Of a stretch of DNA of 64,000 nt, positions 39,309-51,865 are shown one piece after another. A program made the translations under genes and the position numbers. The stretch lies in NCBI RefSeq assembly GCF_051020975.1, contig NW_027478161.1, positions 4,526,001-4,590,000 on the forward strand. The letters are read 5' to 3'. The notes beneath the pieces were generated by a model. It did no database searches, was not told the origin of the DNA, and worked only from the letters and a program-made list of their open reading frames with translations. The stretch's first letter is position 1. Each line of letters starts with the position of its first letter. The stretch comes from Osmia lignaria lignaria (Eukaryota; Arthropoda; Insecta; Hymenoptera; Megachilidae).

Positions 39309-42206
39309 TTGCATATTTATCTCAAGGGAAGGGGCCTGACGGACATATTTCGAGATATTTCTTCTTCTTGTTGTTCTTCTTCTGCACAGCTAACCTGGAA
39401 GTGGCATTTGCTGCTCGCACTAGTGCAGAGTTATCTCAAAGAAAGGGGCCACGGTGTTTCTGTATCTCTATTATGTTGGTGCGGCTTCGGAACTTTTAAA
39501 TATCTCGATATATCTCGAAAACTACGCTTCTGATCAAAAAATATCATAGAACCTAAATTGTAGGAAACATAATTCTCTACAAAAAAGGTCTCTTAACATT
39601 TTGCCATAGCTCGCTTCGTTTCCGAGATATTTGCAGATATATCTCAAGGGAAGGGGCCTGACGGACATATTTCGAGATATTTCTTCTTCTTGTTGTTCTT
39701 CTTCTGCACAGCTAAGCTGGAAGTGGCATTTGCGGCTCGCACTAGTGCAGAGTTATCTCAACGAAAGGGGCCACGGTGTTTCTGTATCTCTATTATGTTG
39801 GTGCGGCTTCGGAACTTTTAAATATCTCGATATATCTCGAAAACTACGCTTCTGATCAAAAAATATCATAGAACATAAATTGTAGGAAGCATAATTCTCT
39901 ACAAAAAAGGTCTCTTAACATTTTGCCATAGCTCGCTTCGTTTCCGAGATATTTGCAGATATATCTCAAGGGAAGCGGCCTGACGGACATATTTCGAGAT
40001 ATTTCTTCTTCTTGTTGTTCTTCTTCTGCACAGCTAAGCTGGAAGTGGCATTTGCAGCTCGCAATAGTGCAGAGTTATCTCAAAGAAAGGGGCCACGGTG
40101 TTTCTGTATCTCTATTATGTTGGTGCGGCTTCGGAACTTTTAAATATCTTGATATATCTCGAGAACTACGCATCTGATCAAAAAATATCATAGAACATAA
40201 AAAGTAGGAAACTTGATTCTCTACAAAAAAGGTCTCTTAACATTTTGCCATAGCTCGCTTCGTTTCCGAGATATTTGCATATTTATCTCAAGGGAAGGGG
40301 CCTGACGGACATATTACGAGATATTTCTTCTTCTTGTTGTTCTTCTTCTGCACAGCTAACCTGGAAGTGGCATTTGCGGCTCGCACTAGTGCAGAGTTAT
40401 CTCAAAGAAAGGGGCCACGGTGTTTCTGTATCTCTATTATGTTGGTGCGGCTTCGGAACTTTTAAATATCTCGATATATCTCGAAAACTACGCTTCTGAT
40501 CAAAAAATATCATAGAACCTAAATTGTAGGAAACATAATTCTCTACAAAAAAGGTCTCTTAACATTTTGCCATAGCTCGCTTCGTTTCCGAGATATTTGC
40601 AGATATATCTCAAGGGAAGGGGCCTGACGGACATATTTCGAGATATTTCTTCTTCTTGTTGTTCTTCTTCTGCACAGCTAAGCTGGAAGTGGCATTTGCG
40701 GCTCGCACTAGTGCAGAGTTATCTCAACGAAAGGGGCCACGGTGTTTCTGTATCTCTATTATGTTGGTGCGGCTTCGGAACTTTTAAATATCTCGATATA
40801 TCTCGAAAACTACGCTTCTGATCAAAAAATATCATAGAACATAAATTGTAGGAAGCATAATTCTCTACAAAAAAGGTCTCTTAACATTTTGCCATAGCTC
40901 GCTTCGTTTCCGAGATATTTGCAGATATATCTCAAGGGAAGCGGCCTGACGGACATATTTCGAGATATTTCTTCTTCTTGTTGTTCTTCTTCTGCACAGC
41001 TAAGCTGGAAGTGGCATTTGCAGCTCGCAATAGTGCAGAGTTATCTCAAAGAAAGGGGCCACGGTGTTTCTGTATCTCTATTATGTTGGTGCGGCTTCGG
41101 AACTTTTAAATATCTTGATATATCTCGAGAACTACGCATCTGATCAAAAAATATCATAGAACATAAAAAGTAGGAAACTTAATTCTCTACAAAAAAGGTC
41201 TCTTAACATTTTGCCATAGCTCGCTTCGTTTCCGAGATATTTGCATATTTATCTCAAGGGAAGGGGCCTGACGGACATATTTCGAGATATTTCTTCTTCT
41301 TGTTGTTCTTCTTCTGCACAGCTAACCTGGAAGTGGCATTTGCGGCTCGCACTAGTGCACAGTTATCTCAAAGAAAGGGGCCACGGTGTTTCTGTATCTC
41401 TATTATGTTGGTGCGGCTTCGGAACTTTTAAATATCTCGATATATCTCGAAAACTACGCTTCTGATCAAAAAATATCATAGAACCTAAATTGTAGGAAAC
41501 ATAATTCTCTACAAAAAAGGTCTCTTAACATTTTGCCATAGCTCGCTTCGTTTCCGAGATATTTGCAGATATATCTCAAGGGAAGGGGCCTGACGGACAT
41601 ATTTCGAGATATTTCTTCTTCTTGTTGTTCTTCTTCTGCACAGCTAAGCTGGAAGTGGCATTTGCAGCTCGCAATAGTGCAGAGTTATCTCAAAGAAAGA
41701 GGCCACGGTGTTTCTGTATCTCTATTATGTTGGTGCGGCTTCGGAACTTTTAAATATCTTGATATATCTCGAGAACTACGCGTCTGATCAAAAAATATCA
41801 TAGAACATAAAAAGTAGGAAACATAATTCTCTACAAAAACGGTCTCTTAACATTTTGCCATAGCTCGCTTCGTTTCCGAGATATTTGCAGATTCATCTCA
41901 AGGGAAGTGGCCTGACGGACATATTTCGAGATATTTCTTCTTCTTGTTGTTCTTCCTCTGCACAGCTAAGCTGGAAGTGGCATTTGCAGCTCGCAATAGT
42001 GCAGAGTTATCTCAAAGAAAGGGGCCACGGTGTTTCTGTATCTCTATTATGTTGGTGCGGCTTCGGAACTTTTAAATATCTTGATATATCTCGAGAACTA
42101 CGCATCTGATCAAAAAATATCATCGAACATAAAAAGTAGGAAACTTAATTCTCTACAAAAAAGGTCTCTTAACGTTTTGCAATAGCTCGCTTCGTTTCCG
42201 AGATAT
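39309..42206. repeat. Higher-order domain: three-unit (966-bp) order
   Basis: Units with GCATATTTATC, CTAACCTGGAAG and GAACCTAAATTG occur at 39309, 40275 and 41241. They are followed by units with CTCAACGAAAGG (39631, 40597) and GGGAAGCGGCC (39953, 40919). The third cycle keeps only the first unit; 41563 and 41885 are of other types. Single-base differences between cycles (TTTGCTGCTC at 39309, CATATTACGAG at 40275) show that the copies have begun to diverge. Confidence 0.85.
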
Positions 42207-45200
42207 TTGCAGATTTATCTCAAGGGAAGGGTCCTGACGGACATATTTCGAGATATTTCTTCTTCTTGTTGTTCTTCTTCTGCACAGCTAAACTGGAAGT
42301 GGCATTTCCAGCTCGCAATAGTGCAGAGTTATCCCAAAGAAAGGGGCCACGATGTTTCTGTATCTCTATTATGTTGGTGCGGCTTCGGAACTTTTAAATA
42401 TCTCGATATATCTCGAAAACTACGCTTCTGATCAAAAAATATCATAGAACATAAATTGTAGGAAACATAATTCTCTACAAAAAAGGTCTCTTAACATTTT
42501 GCCATAGCTCGCTTCGTTTCCGAGATATTTGCAGATTTATCTCAAGGGAAGGGGCCTGACGGACATATTTCGAGATATTTCTTCTTCTTGTTGTTCTTCT
42601 TCTGCACAGCTAAGCTGGAAGTGGCATTTGCAGCGCGCAATAGTGCAGAGTTATCTCAAAGAAAGGGGCCACGGTGTTTCTGTATCTCTATTATGTTGGT
42701 GCGGCTTCGGAACTTTTAAATATCTTGATATATCTCGAGAACTACGCATCTGATCAAAAAATATCATACTACATAAAAAGTAGGAAACTTAATTCTCTAC
42801 AAGAAAGGTCTCTAAACATTTTGCCATAGCTCGCTTCGTTTCCGAGATATTTGCAGATTTATCTCAAGGGAAGGGGCCTGACGGACATATTTCGAGATAT
42901 TTCTTCTTCTTGTTCTTCTTCTTCTGCACAGCTAAGCTGGAAGTGGCATTTGCAGCTCGCAATAGTGCAGAGTTATCTCAAAGAGAGGGGCCACGGTGTT
43001 TCTGTATCTCTATTATGTTGGTGCGGCTTCGGAACTTTTAAATATCTCGATATATCTCGAAAACTACGCTTCTGATCAAAAAATATCATAGAACATAAAT
43101 TGTAGGAAACATAATTCTCTACAAAAAACGTCTCTTACCATTTTGCCATAGCTCGCTTCGTTTCCGAGATATTTGCAGATTCAGCTCAAAGGAACTGGCC
43201 TGACGGACATATTTCGAGATATTTCTTCTTCTTGTTGTTCTTCTTCTGCACAGCTAAGCTGGAAGTGGCATTTGCAGCTCGCACTAGTGCAGAGTTATCT
43301 CAAAGAAAGGGGCCACGGTGTTTCTGTATCTCTATTATGTTGGTGCGGCTTCGGAACTTTTAAATATCTCGATATATCTCGAAAACTACGCTTCTGATCA
43401 AAAAATATCATAGAACATAAAAGGTAGGAAACTTAATTATCTATAAAAAAGGTCTCTCAACATTTTGCCATAGCTCGCTTCGTTTCCGAGATATTTGCAG
43501 ATTTATCTCAAGGGAAGGGGCCTAACGGACATATTTCGAGATATTTCTTCTTCTTGTTGTTCTTCTTCTGCACAGCTAAACTGGAAGTGGCATTTCCAGC
43601 TCGCAATAGTGCAGAGTTATCCCAAAGAAAGGGGCCACGATGTTTCTGTATCTCTATTATGTTGGTGCGGCTTCGGAACTTTTAAATATCTCGATATATC
43701 TCGAAAACTACGCTTCTGATCAAAAAATATCATAGAACATAAATTGTAGGAAACATAATTCTCTACAAAAAAGGTCTCTTAACATTTTGCCATAGCTCGC
43801 TTCCTTTCCGAGATATTTGCAGATTTATCTCAAGGGAAGGGGCCTGACGGACATATTTCGAGATATTTCTTCTTCTTGTTGTTCCTCTTCTGCACAGCTA
43901 AGCTGGAAGTGGCATTTGCAGCGCGCAATAGTGCAGAGTTATCTCAAAGAAAGGGGCCACGGTGTTTCTGTATCTCTATTATGTTGGTGCGGCTTCGGAA
44001 CTTTTAAATATCTTGATATATCTCGAGAACTACGCATCTGATCAAAAAATATCATACTACATAAAAAGTAGGAAACTTAATTCTCTACAAGAAAGGTCTC
44101 TAAACATTTTGCCATAGCTCGCTTCGTTTCCGAGATATTTGCAGATTTATCTCAAGGGAAGGGGCCTGACGGACATATTTCGAGATATTTCTTCTTCTTG
44201 TTGTTCTTCTTCTGCACAGCTAAGCTGGAAGTGGCATTTGCAGCTCGCAATAGTGCAGAGTTATCTCAAAGAGAGGGGCCACGGTGTTTCTGTATCTCTA
44301 TTATGTTGGTGCGGCTTCGGAACTTTTAAGTATCTTGATCTATCTCGAGAACTACGCATCTGATCAAAAAATATCATAGAAGATAAAAAGTAGGAAACTT
44401 AATTCTCTACAAAAAAGGTCTCTTAACATTTCGCCATAGCTCGCATCGTTTCCGAGATATTTGCAGATTTATCTCAAGGGAAGGGGCCTGTCGGACATAT
44501 TTCGAGATATTTCTTCTTCTTGTTGCTCTTCTTCTGCACAGCTAAGCTGGAAGTGGCGTTTGCGGCTCGCACTAGTGCAGAGTTATCTCAAAGAAAGGGG
44601 CCACGGTGTTTCTGTATCTCTATTATGTTGGTGCGGCTTCGGAACTTTTAAATATCTCGATATATCTCGAAAACTACGCTTCTGATCAAAAAATATCATA
44701 GAACATAAATTGTAGGAAACATAATTCTCTACAAAAAACGTCTCTTACCATTTTGCCATAGCTCGCTTCGTTTCCGAGATATTTGCAGATTCAGCTCAAA
44801 GGAACTGGCCTGACGGACATATTTCGAGATATTTCTTCTTCTTGTTGTTCTTCTTCTGCACAGCTAAACTGGAAGTGGCATTTCCAGCTCGCAATAGTGC
44901 AGAGTTATCTCAAAGAAAGGGGCCACGGTGTTTCTGTATCTCTATTATGTTGGTGCGGTTTCGGAACTTTTAAATATCTTGATATATCTCGAGAACTACG
45001 CATCTGATCAAAAAATATCATAGAACATAAAAAGTAGGAAACTTAATTCTCTACAAAAACGGTCTCTTAACATTTTGCCATAGCTCGCTTCGTTTCCGAG
45101 ATATTTGCAGATTTATCGAAAGGGAAGGGGCCTGACGGACATATTTCGAGATATTTCTTCTTCTTGTTGTTCTTCTTCTGCACAGCTGAGCTGGAAGTGG

Positions 45201-46714
45201 CATTTGCAGGTCGCAGTAGTGCAGAGTTATCTCAAAGAAAGGGGCCACGGTGTTTCTGTATCTCTATTATGTTGGTGCGGCTTCGGAACTTTTAAATATC
45301 TCGATATATCTCGAAAACTACGCTTCTGATCAAAAAATATCATAGAACGTAAATTGTAGGAAACATTATTCTCTACAAAAAAGGTCTCTTAACATTTTGC
45401 CATAGCTCGCTTCGTTTCCGAGATATTTGCAGATTCATCTCAAGGGAAGGGGTCTGACGGACATATTTCGAGATATTTCTTCTTCTTGTTGTTCTTCTTC
45501 TGCACAGCTAAGCTCGAAGCGGCATTTGCAGCTCGCAATACTGCAGAGTTATCTCAAAGAAAGAGGCCACGGTGTTTCTGTACCTCTATTATGTTGGTGC
45601 AGCTTCGGAACTTTTAAATATCTTGATATATCTCGAGAACTACGGATCTGATCAAAAAATATCATCGAACATAAAAAGTAGGAAACTTAATTCTCTACAA
45701 AAAAGGTCTCTTAACATTTTGCCATAGTTCGCTTCGTTTCCGAGATATTTGCAGATTCATCTCAAGGGAAGGGGTCTGACGGACATATTTCGAGATATTT
45801 CTTCTTCTTGTTGTTCTTCTTCTGCACAGCTAAGCTCGAAGTGGCATTTGCAGCTCGCAATAGTGCAGAGTTATCTCAAAGAAAGAGGCCACGGTGTTTC
45901 TGTACCTCTATTATGTTGGTGCGGCTTCGGAACTTTTAAATATCTCGATATATCTCGAAAACTACGCTTCTGATCAAAAAATATCATAGAACATAAATTG
46001 TAGGAAACATAATTCTCTACAAAAAACGTCTCTTAACATTTTGCCATAGCTCGCTTCGTTTCCGAGATATTTGCAGATTTATCTCAAGGGAAGTGGCCTG
46101 ACGGACATATTTCGAGATATTTCTTCTTCTTGTTGTTCTTCTTCTGCACAGCTAAGCTGGAAGTGGCATTTGCGGCTCGCACTAGTGCAGAGTTATCTCA
46201 AAGAAAGGGGCCACGGTGTTTCTGTATCCCTATTATGTTGGTGCGGCTTCGGAACTTTTAAATATCTCGATATATCTCGAAAACTACGCTTCTGATCAAA
46301 AAATATCATAGAACATAAAAAGTAGGAAACTTAATTCTCTACAAAAAAGGTCTCTTAACATTTTGCCATAGCTCGCTTCGTTTCCGAGATATTTGCAGAT
46401 TTATCTCAAGGGAAGGGGCCTTACGGACATATTTCGAGATATTTCTTCTTCTTGTTGTTCTTCTTCTGCACAGCTGAGCTGGAAGTGGCATTTGCGGCTC
46501 GCACTAGTGCAGAGTTATCTCAAAGCAAGGGGCCACGGTGTTTCTGTATCTCTATTATGTTGGTGCGGCTTCGGAACTTTTAAATATCTCGATATATCTC
46601 GAAAACTACGCTTCTGATCAAAAAATATCATAGAACATAAATTGTAGGAAACATAATTCTCTACAAAAAAGGTCTCTTAACATTTTGCCATAGCTCGCTT
46701 CGTTTCCGAGATAT
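42207..46714. repeat. Domain with four-unit (1,288-bp) order
   Basis: The series GGCATTTCCAGC with CCACGATG (42207, 43495), then GCAGCGCGCAATAG with CATACTACAT (42529, 43817), then units with AGAGAGGGG (42851, 44139), repeats after four units. GATTCAGCTC units follow at 43173 and 44783. The segment 43817-44782 also matches 56695-57660, about 12.9 kb downstream, through shared CTTGATCTATC, TTTCGCCATAG, CTCGCATCG and GCCTGTCGG. From 45105 onward the units resemble the GTACCTC types of the eight-unit domain. Confidence 0.75.
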
Positions 46715-49700
46715 TTGCAGATATATCTCAAGGGAAGGGGCCTGACGGACATATTTCGAGATATTTCTTCTTCTTGTTGTTCTTCTTCTGCACAGCTAAG
46801 CTGGAAGTGGCATTTACAGCTCGCAATAGTGCAGAGTTATCTCAAAGAAAGGGGCCACGGCGTTTCTGTATCTCTATTATGTTGGTGCGGCTTCGGAACT
46901 TTTAAATATCTTGATATATCTCGAGAACTACGCATCTGATCAAAAAATATCATAGAACATGAAAAGTAGGAAACTTAATTCTCTACAAAAAAGGTCTCTT
47001 AACATTTTGCCATAGCTCTCTTCGTTTCCGAGATATTTGCAGATTTATCTCAAGGGAAGGGGCCTGACGGACATATTTCGAGATATTTCTTCTTCTTGTT
47101 GTTCTTCTTCTGCACAGCTAAGCTGGAAGTGGCATTTGCAGCTCGCAATAGTGCAGAGTTATCTCAAAGAAAGGGGCCACGGTGTTTCTGTATCTCTATT
47201 ATGTTGGTGCGGCTTCGGAACTTTTAAATATCTTGATATATCTCGAGAACTACGCGTCTGATCAAAAAATATCATAGAACATAAAAAGTAGGAAACATAA
47301 TTCTCTACAAAAACGGTCTCTTAACATTTTGCAATAGCTCGCTTCGTTTCCGAGATATTTGCAGATATATCTCAAGGGAAGGGGCCTGACGGACATACTT
47401 CGAGATATTTCTTCTTCTTGTTGTTCTTCTTCTGCACAGCTAAGCTGGAAGTGGCATTTGCGGCTCGCACTGGTGCACAGTTATCTCAAAGAAAGGGGCC
47501 ACGGTGTTTCTGTATCTCTATTATGTTGGTGCGTCTTCGGAACTTTTAAATATCTCGATATATCTCGAAGACTACGCTTCTGATCAAAAAATATCATAGA
47601 ACATAAATTGTAGGAAACATAATTCTCTACAAAAAACGTCTCTTAACATTTTGCCATAGCTCGCTTCGTTTCCGAGATATTTGCAGGTTCAGCTCAAAGG
47701 AACTGGCCTGACGGACATATTTCGAGATATTTCTTCTTCTTGTTGTTCTTCTTCTGCACAGCTGAGCTGGAAGTGGCATTTGCAGGTCGCAATAGTGCAG
47801 AGTTATCTCAAAGAAAGGGGCCACGGTGTTTCTGTACCTCTATTATGTTGGTGCAGCTTCGGAACTTTTAAATATCTTGATATATCTCGAGAACTACGCA
47901 TCTGATCAAAAAATATCATCGAACATAAAAAGTAGGAAACTTAATTCTCTACAAAAAAGGTCTCTTAACATTTTGCCATAGCTCGCTTCGTTTCCGAGAT
48001 ATTTGCAGATTTATCTCAAGGGAAGTGGCCTGACGGACATATTTCGAGATATTTCTTCTTCTTGTTGTTCTTCTTCTGCACAGCTAAGCTGGAAGTGGCA
48101 TTTGCAGCTCGCAATAGTGCACAGTTATCCCAAAGAAAGGGGCCACGGTGTTTCTGTATCTCTATTATGTTGGTGCGGCTTCGGAACTTTTAAATATCTC
48201 GATATATCTCGAAAACTACGCTTCTGACCAAAAAATATCATAGAACGTAAATTGTAAAAAATATTATTCTCTACAAAAAAGGTCTCTTAACATTTTGCGA
48301 TAGCTCGCTTCGTTTCCGAGATATTTGCAGATTTATCTCAAGGGAAGGGGCCTGACGGACATATTTCGAGATATTTCTTCTTCTTGTTGTTCTTCTTCTG
48401 CACAGCTAAGCTGGAAGTGGCATTTACAGCTCGCAATAGTGCAGAGTTATCTCAAAGAAAGGGGCCACGGTGTTTCTGTATCTCTATTATGTTGGTGCGG
48501 CTTCGGAACTTTTAAATATCTTGATATATCTCGAGAACTACGCATCTGATCAAAAAATATCATAGAACATGAAAAGTAGGAAACTTAATTCTCTACAAAA
48601 AAGGTCTCTTAACATTTTGCCATAGCTCTCTTCGTTTCCGAGATATTTGCAGATTTATCTCAAGGGAAGGGGCCTGACGGACATATTTCGAGATATTTCT
48701 TCTTCTTGTTGTTCTTCTTCTGCACAGCTAAGCTGGAAGTGGCATTTGCAGCTCGCAATAGTGCAGAGTTATCTCAAAGAAAGGGGCCACGGTGTTTCTG
48801 TATCTCTATTATGTTGGTGCGGCTTCGGAACTTTTAAATATCTTGATATATCTCGAGAACTACGCGTCTGATCAAAAAATATCATAGAACATAAAAAGTA
48901 GGAAACATAATTCTCTACAAAAACGGTCTCTTAACATTTTGCAATAGCTCGCTTCGTTTCCGAGATATTTGCAGATATATCTCAAGGGAAGGGGCCTGAC
49001 GGACATATTTCGAGATATTTCTTCTTCTTGTTGTTCTTCTTCTGCACAGCTAAGCTGGAAGTGGCATTTGCGGCTCGCACTGGTGCACAGTTATCTCAAA
49101 GAAAGGGGCCACGGTGTTTCTGTATCTCTATTATGTTGGTGCGTCTTCGGAACTTTTAAATATCTCGATATATCTCGAAGACTACGCTTCTGATCAAAAA
49201 ATATCATAGAACATAAATTGTAGGAAACATAATTCTCTACAAAAAACGTCTCTTAACATTTTGCCATAGCTCGCTTCGTTTCCGAGATATTTGCAGATTC
49301 AGCTCAAAGGAACTGGCCTGACGGACATATTTCGAGATATTTCTTCTTCTTGTTGTTCTTCTTCTGCACAGCTGAGCTGGAAGTGGCATTTGCAGGTCGC
49401 AATAGTGCAGAGTTATCTCAAAGAAAGGGGCCACGGTGTTTCTGTATCGCTATTATGTTGGTGCGGCTTCGGAACTTTTAAATATCTTGATATATCTCGA
49501 GAACTACGCATCTGATCAAAAAATATCATAGAACATAAAACGTAGGAAACTTAATTCTCTACAAAAAAGGTCTCTTAACATTTTGCCATAGCTCGCTTCG
49601 TTTCCGAGATATTTGCAGGTTCAGCTCAAAGGAACTGGCCTGACGGACATATTTCGAGATATTTCTTCTTCTTGTTGTTCTTCTTCTGCACAGCTGAGCT

Positions 49701-51544
49701 GGAAGTGGCATTTGCAGGTCGCAATAGTGCAGAGTTATCCCAAAGAAAGGGGCCACGGTGTTTCTGTATCTCTATTATGTTGGTGCGGCTTCGGAACTTT
49801 TAAATATCTCGATATATCTCGAAAACTACGCTTCTGACCAAAAAATATCATAGAACGTAAATTGTAAAAAATATTATTCTCTACAAAAAAGGTCTCTTAA
49901 CATTTTGCGATAGCTCGCTTCGTTTCCGAGATATTTGCAGATTTATCTCAAGGGAAGGGGCCTGACGGACATATTTCGAGATATTTCTTCTTCTTGTTGT
50001 TCTTCTTCTGCACAGCTAAGCTGGAAGTGGCATTTACAGCTCGCAATAGTGCAGAGTTATCTCAAAGAAAGGGGCCACGGTGTTTCTGTATCTCTATTAT
50101 GTTGGTGCGGCTTCGGAACTTTTAAATATCTTGATATATCTCGAGAACTACGCATCTGATCAAAAAATATCATAGAACATGAAAAGTAGGAAACTTAATT
50201 CTCTACAAAAAAGGTCTCTTAACATTTTGCCATAGCTCTCTTCGTTTCCGAGATATTTGCAGATTTATCTCAAGGGAAGGGGCCTGACGGACATATTTCG
50301 AGATATTTCTTCTTCTTGTTGTTCTTCTTCTGCACAGCTAAGCTGGACGTGGCATTTGCAGCTCGCAATAGTGCAGAGTTATCTCAAAGAAAGGGGCCAC
50401 GGTGTTTCTGTATCTCTATTATGTTGGTGCGGCTTCGGAACTTTTAAATATCTTGATATATCTCGAGAACTACGCGTCTGATCAAAAAATATCATAGAAC
50501 ATAAAAAGTAGGAAACATAATTCTCTACAAAAACGGTCTCTTAACATTTTGCAATAGCTCGCTTCGTTTCCGAGATATTTGCAGATATATCTCAAGGGAA
50601 GGGGCCTGACGGACATATTTCGAGATATTTCTTCTTCTTGTTGTTCTTCTTCTGCACAGCTAAGCTGGAAGTGGCATTTGCGGCTCGCACTGGTGCACAG
50701 TTATCTCAAAGAAAGGGGCCACGGTGTTTCTGTATCTCTATTATGTTGGTGCGTCTTCGGAACTTTTAAATATCTCGATATATCTCGAAGACTACGCTTC
50801 TGATCAAAAAATATCATAGAACATAAATTGTAGGAAACATAATTCTCTACAAAAAACGTCTCTTAACATTTTGCCATAGCTCGCTTCGTTTCCGAGATAT
50901 TTGCAGATTCAGCTCAAAGGAACTGGCCTGACGGACATATTTCGAGATATTTCTTCTTCTTTTTGTTCTTCTTCTGCACAGCTGAGCTGGAAGTGGCATT
51001 TGCAGGTCGCAATAGTGCAGAGTTATCTCAAAGAAAGGGGCCACGGTGTTTCTGTATCGCTATTATGTTGGTGCGGCTTCGGAACTTTTAAATATCTTGA
51101 TATATCTCGAGAACTACGCATCTGATCAAAAAATATCATAGAACATAAAACGTAGGAAACTTAATTCTCTACAAAAAAGGTCTCTTAACATTTTGCCATA
51201 GCTCGCTTCGTTTCCGAGATATTTGCAGATTCATCTCAAGGGAAGGGGTCTGACGGACATATTTCGAGATATTTCTTCTTCTTGTTGTTCTTCTTCTGCA
51301 CAGCTAAGCTCGAAGTGGCATTTGCAGCTCGCAATAGTGCAGAGTTATCCCAAAGAAAGAGGCCACGGTGTTTCTGTACCTCTATTATGTTGGTGCAGCT
51401 TCGGAACTTTTAAATATCTTGATATATCTCGAGAACTACGCATCTGATCAAAAAATATCATCGAACATATAAAGTAGGAAACTTAATTCTCTACAAAAAA
51501 GGTCTCTTAACATTTTGCCATAGCTCGCTTCGTTTCCGAGATAT
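46715..51544. repeat. Higher-order domain: five-unit (1,610-bp) order, three copies
   Basis: The markers recur at strict 1,610-bp spacing. TTTACAGCTC with GAACATGAAAAG is at 46715, 48325 and 49935. CTACGCGTCTG with AAAAACGGTC is at 47037, 48647 and 50257. GTGCGTCTTCGG with CGAAGACTACG and GCACTGGTGCAC is at 47359, 48969 and 50579. A GATTCAGCTC or GGTTCAGCTC unit with GCAGGTCGC is at 47681, 49291 and 50901. The fifth position is variable (48003, 49613, 51223); the first two share the rare end ATTGTAAAAAATATTATTC. This is the cleanest higher-order repeat in the window. Confidence 0.92.
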
Positions 51545-51865
51545 TTGCAGATTTATCTCAAGGGAAGTGGCCTGACGGACATATTTCGAGATATTTCTTC
51601 TTCTTGTTGTTCTTCTTCTGCACAGCTAAGCTGGAAGTGGCATTTGCAGCTCGCAATAGTGCAGAGTTATCCCAAAGAAAGGGGCCACGGTGTTTCTGTA
51701 TCTCTATTATGTTGGTGCGGCTTCGGAACTTTTAAATATCTCGATATATCTCGAAAACTACGCTTCTGATAAAAAATATCATACAACACAAAAAGTAGGA
51801 AACTTAATTCTCTACAAAAAAGGTCTCTTAACGTTTTGCAATAGCTCGCTTCGTTTCCGAGATAT
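51545..51865. repeat. 321-bp unit: 1-bp deletion, shared with 56052
   Basis: TCTGATCAAAAAATATC is shortened to TCTGATAAAAAATATC near 51770. The identical deletion in the unit at 56052 supports common descent of the two blocks. Confidence 0.94.
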
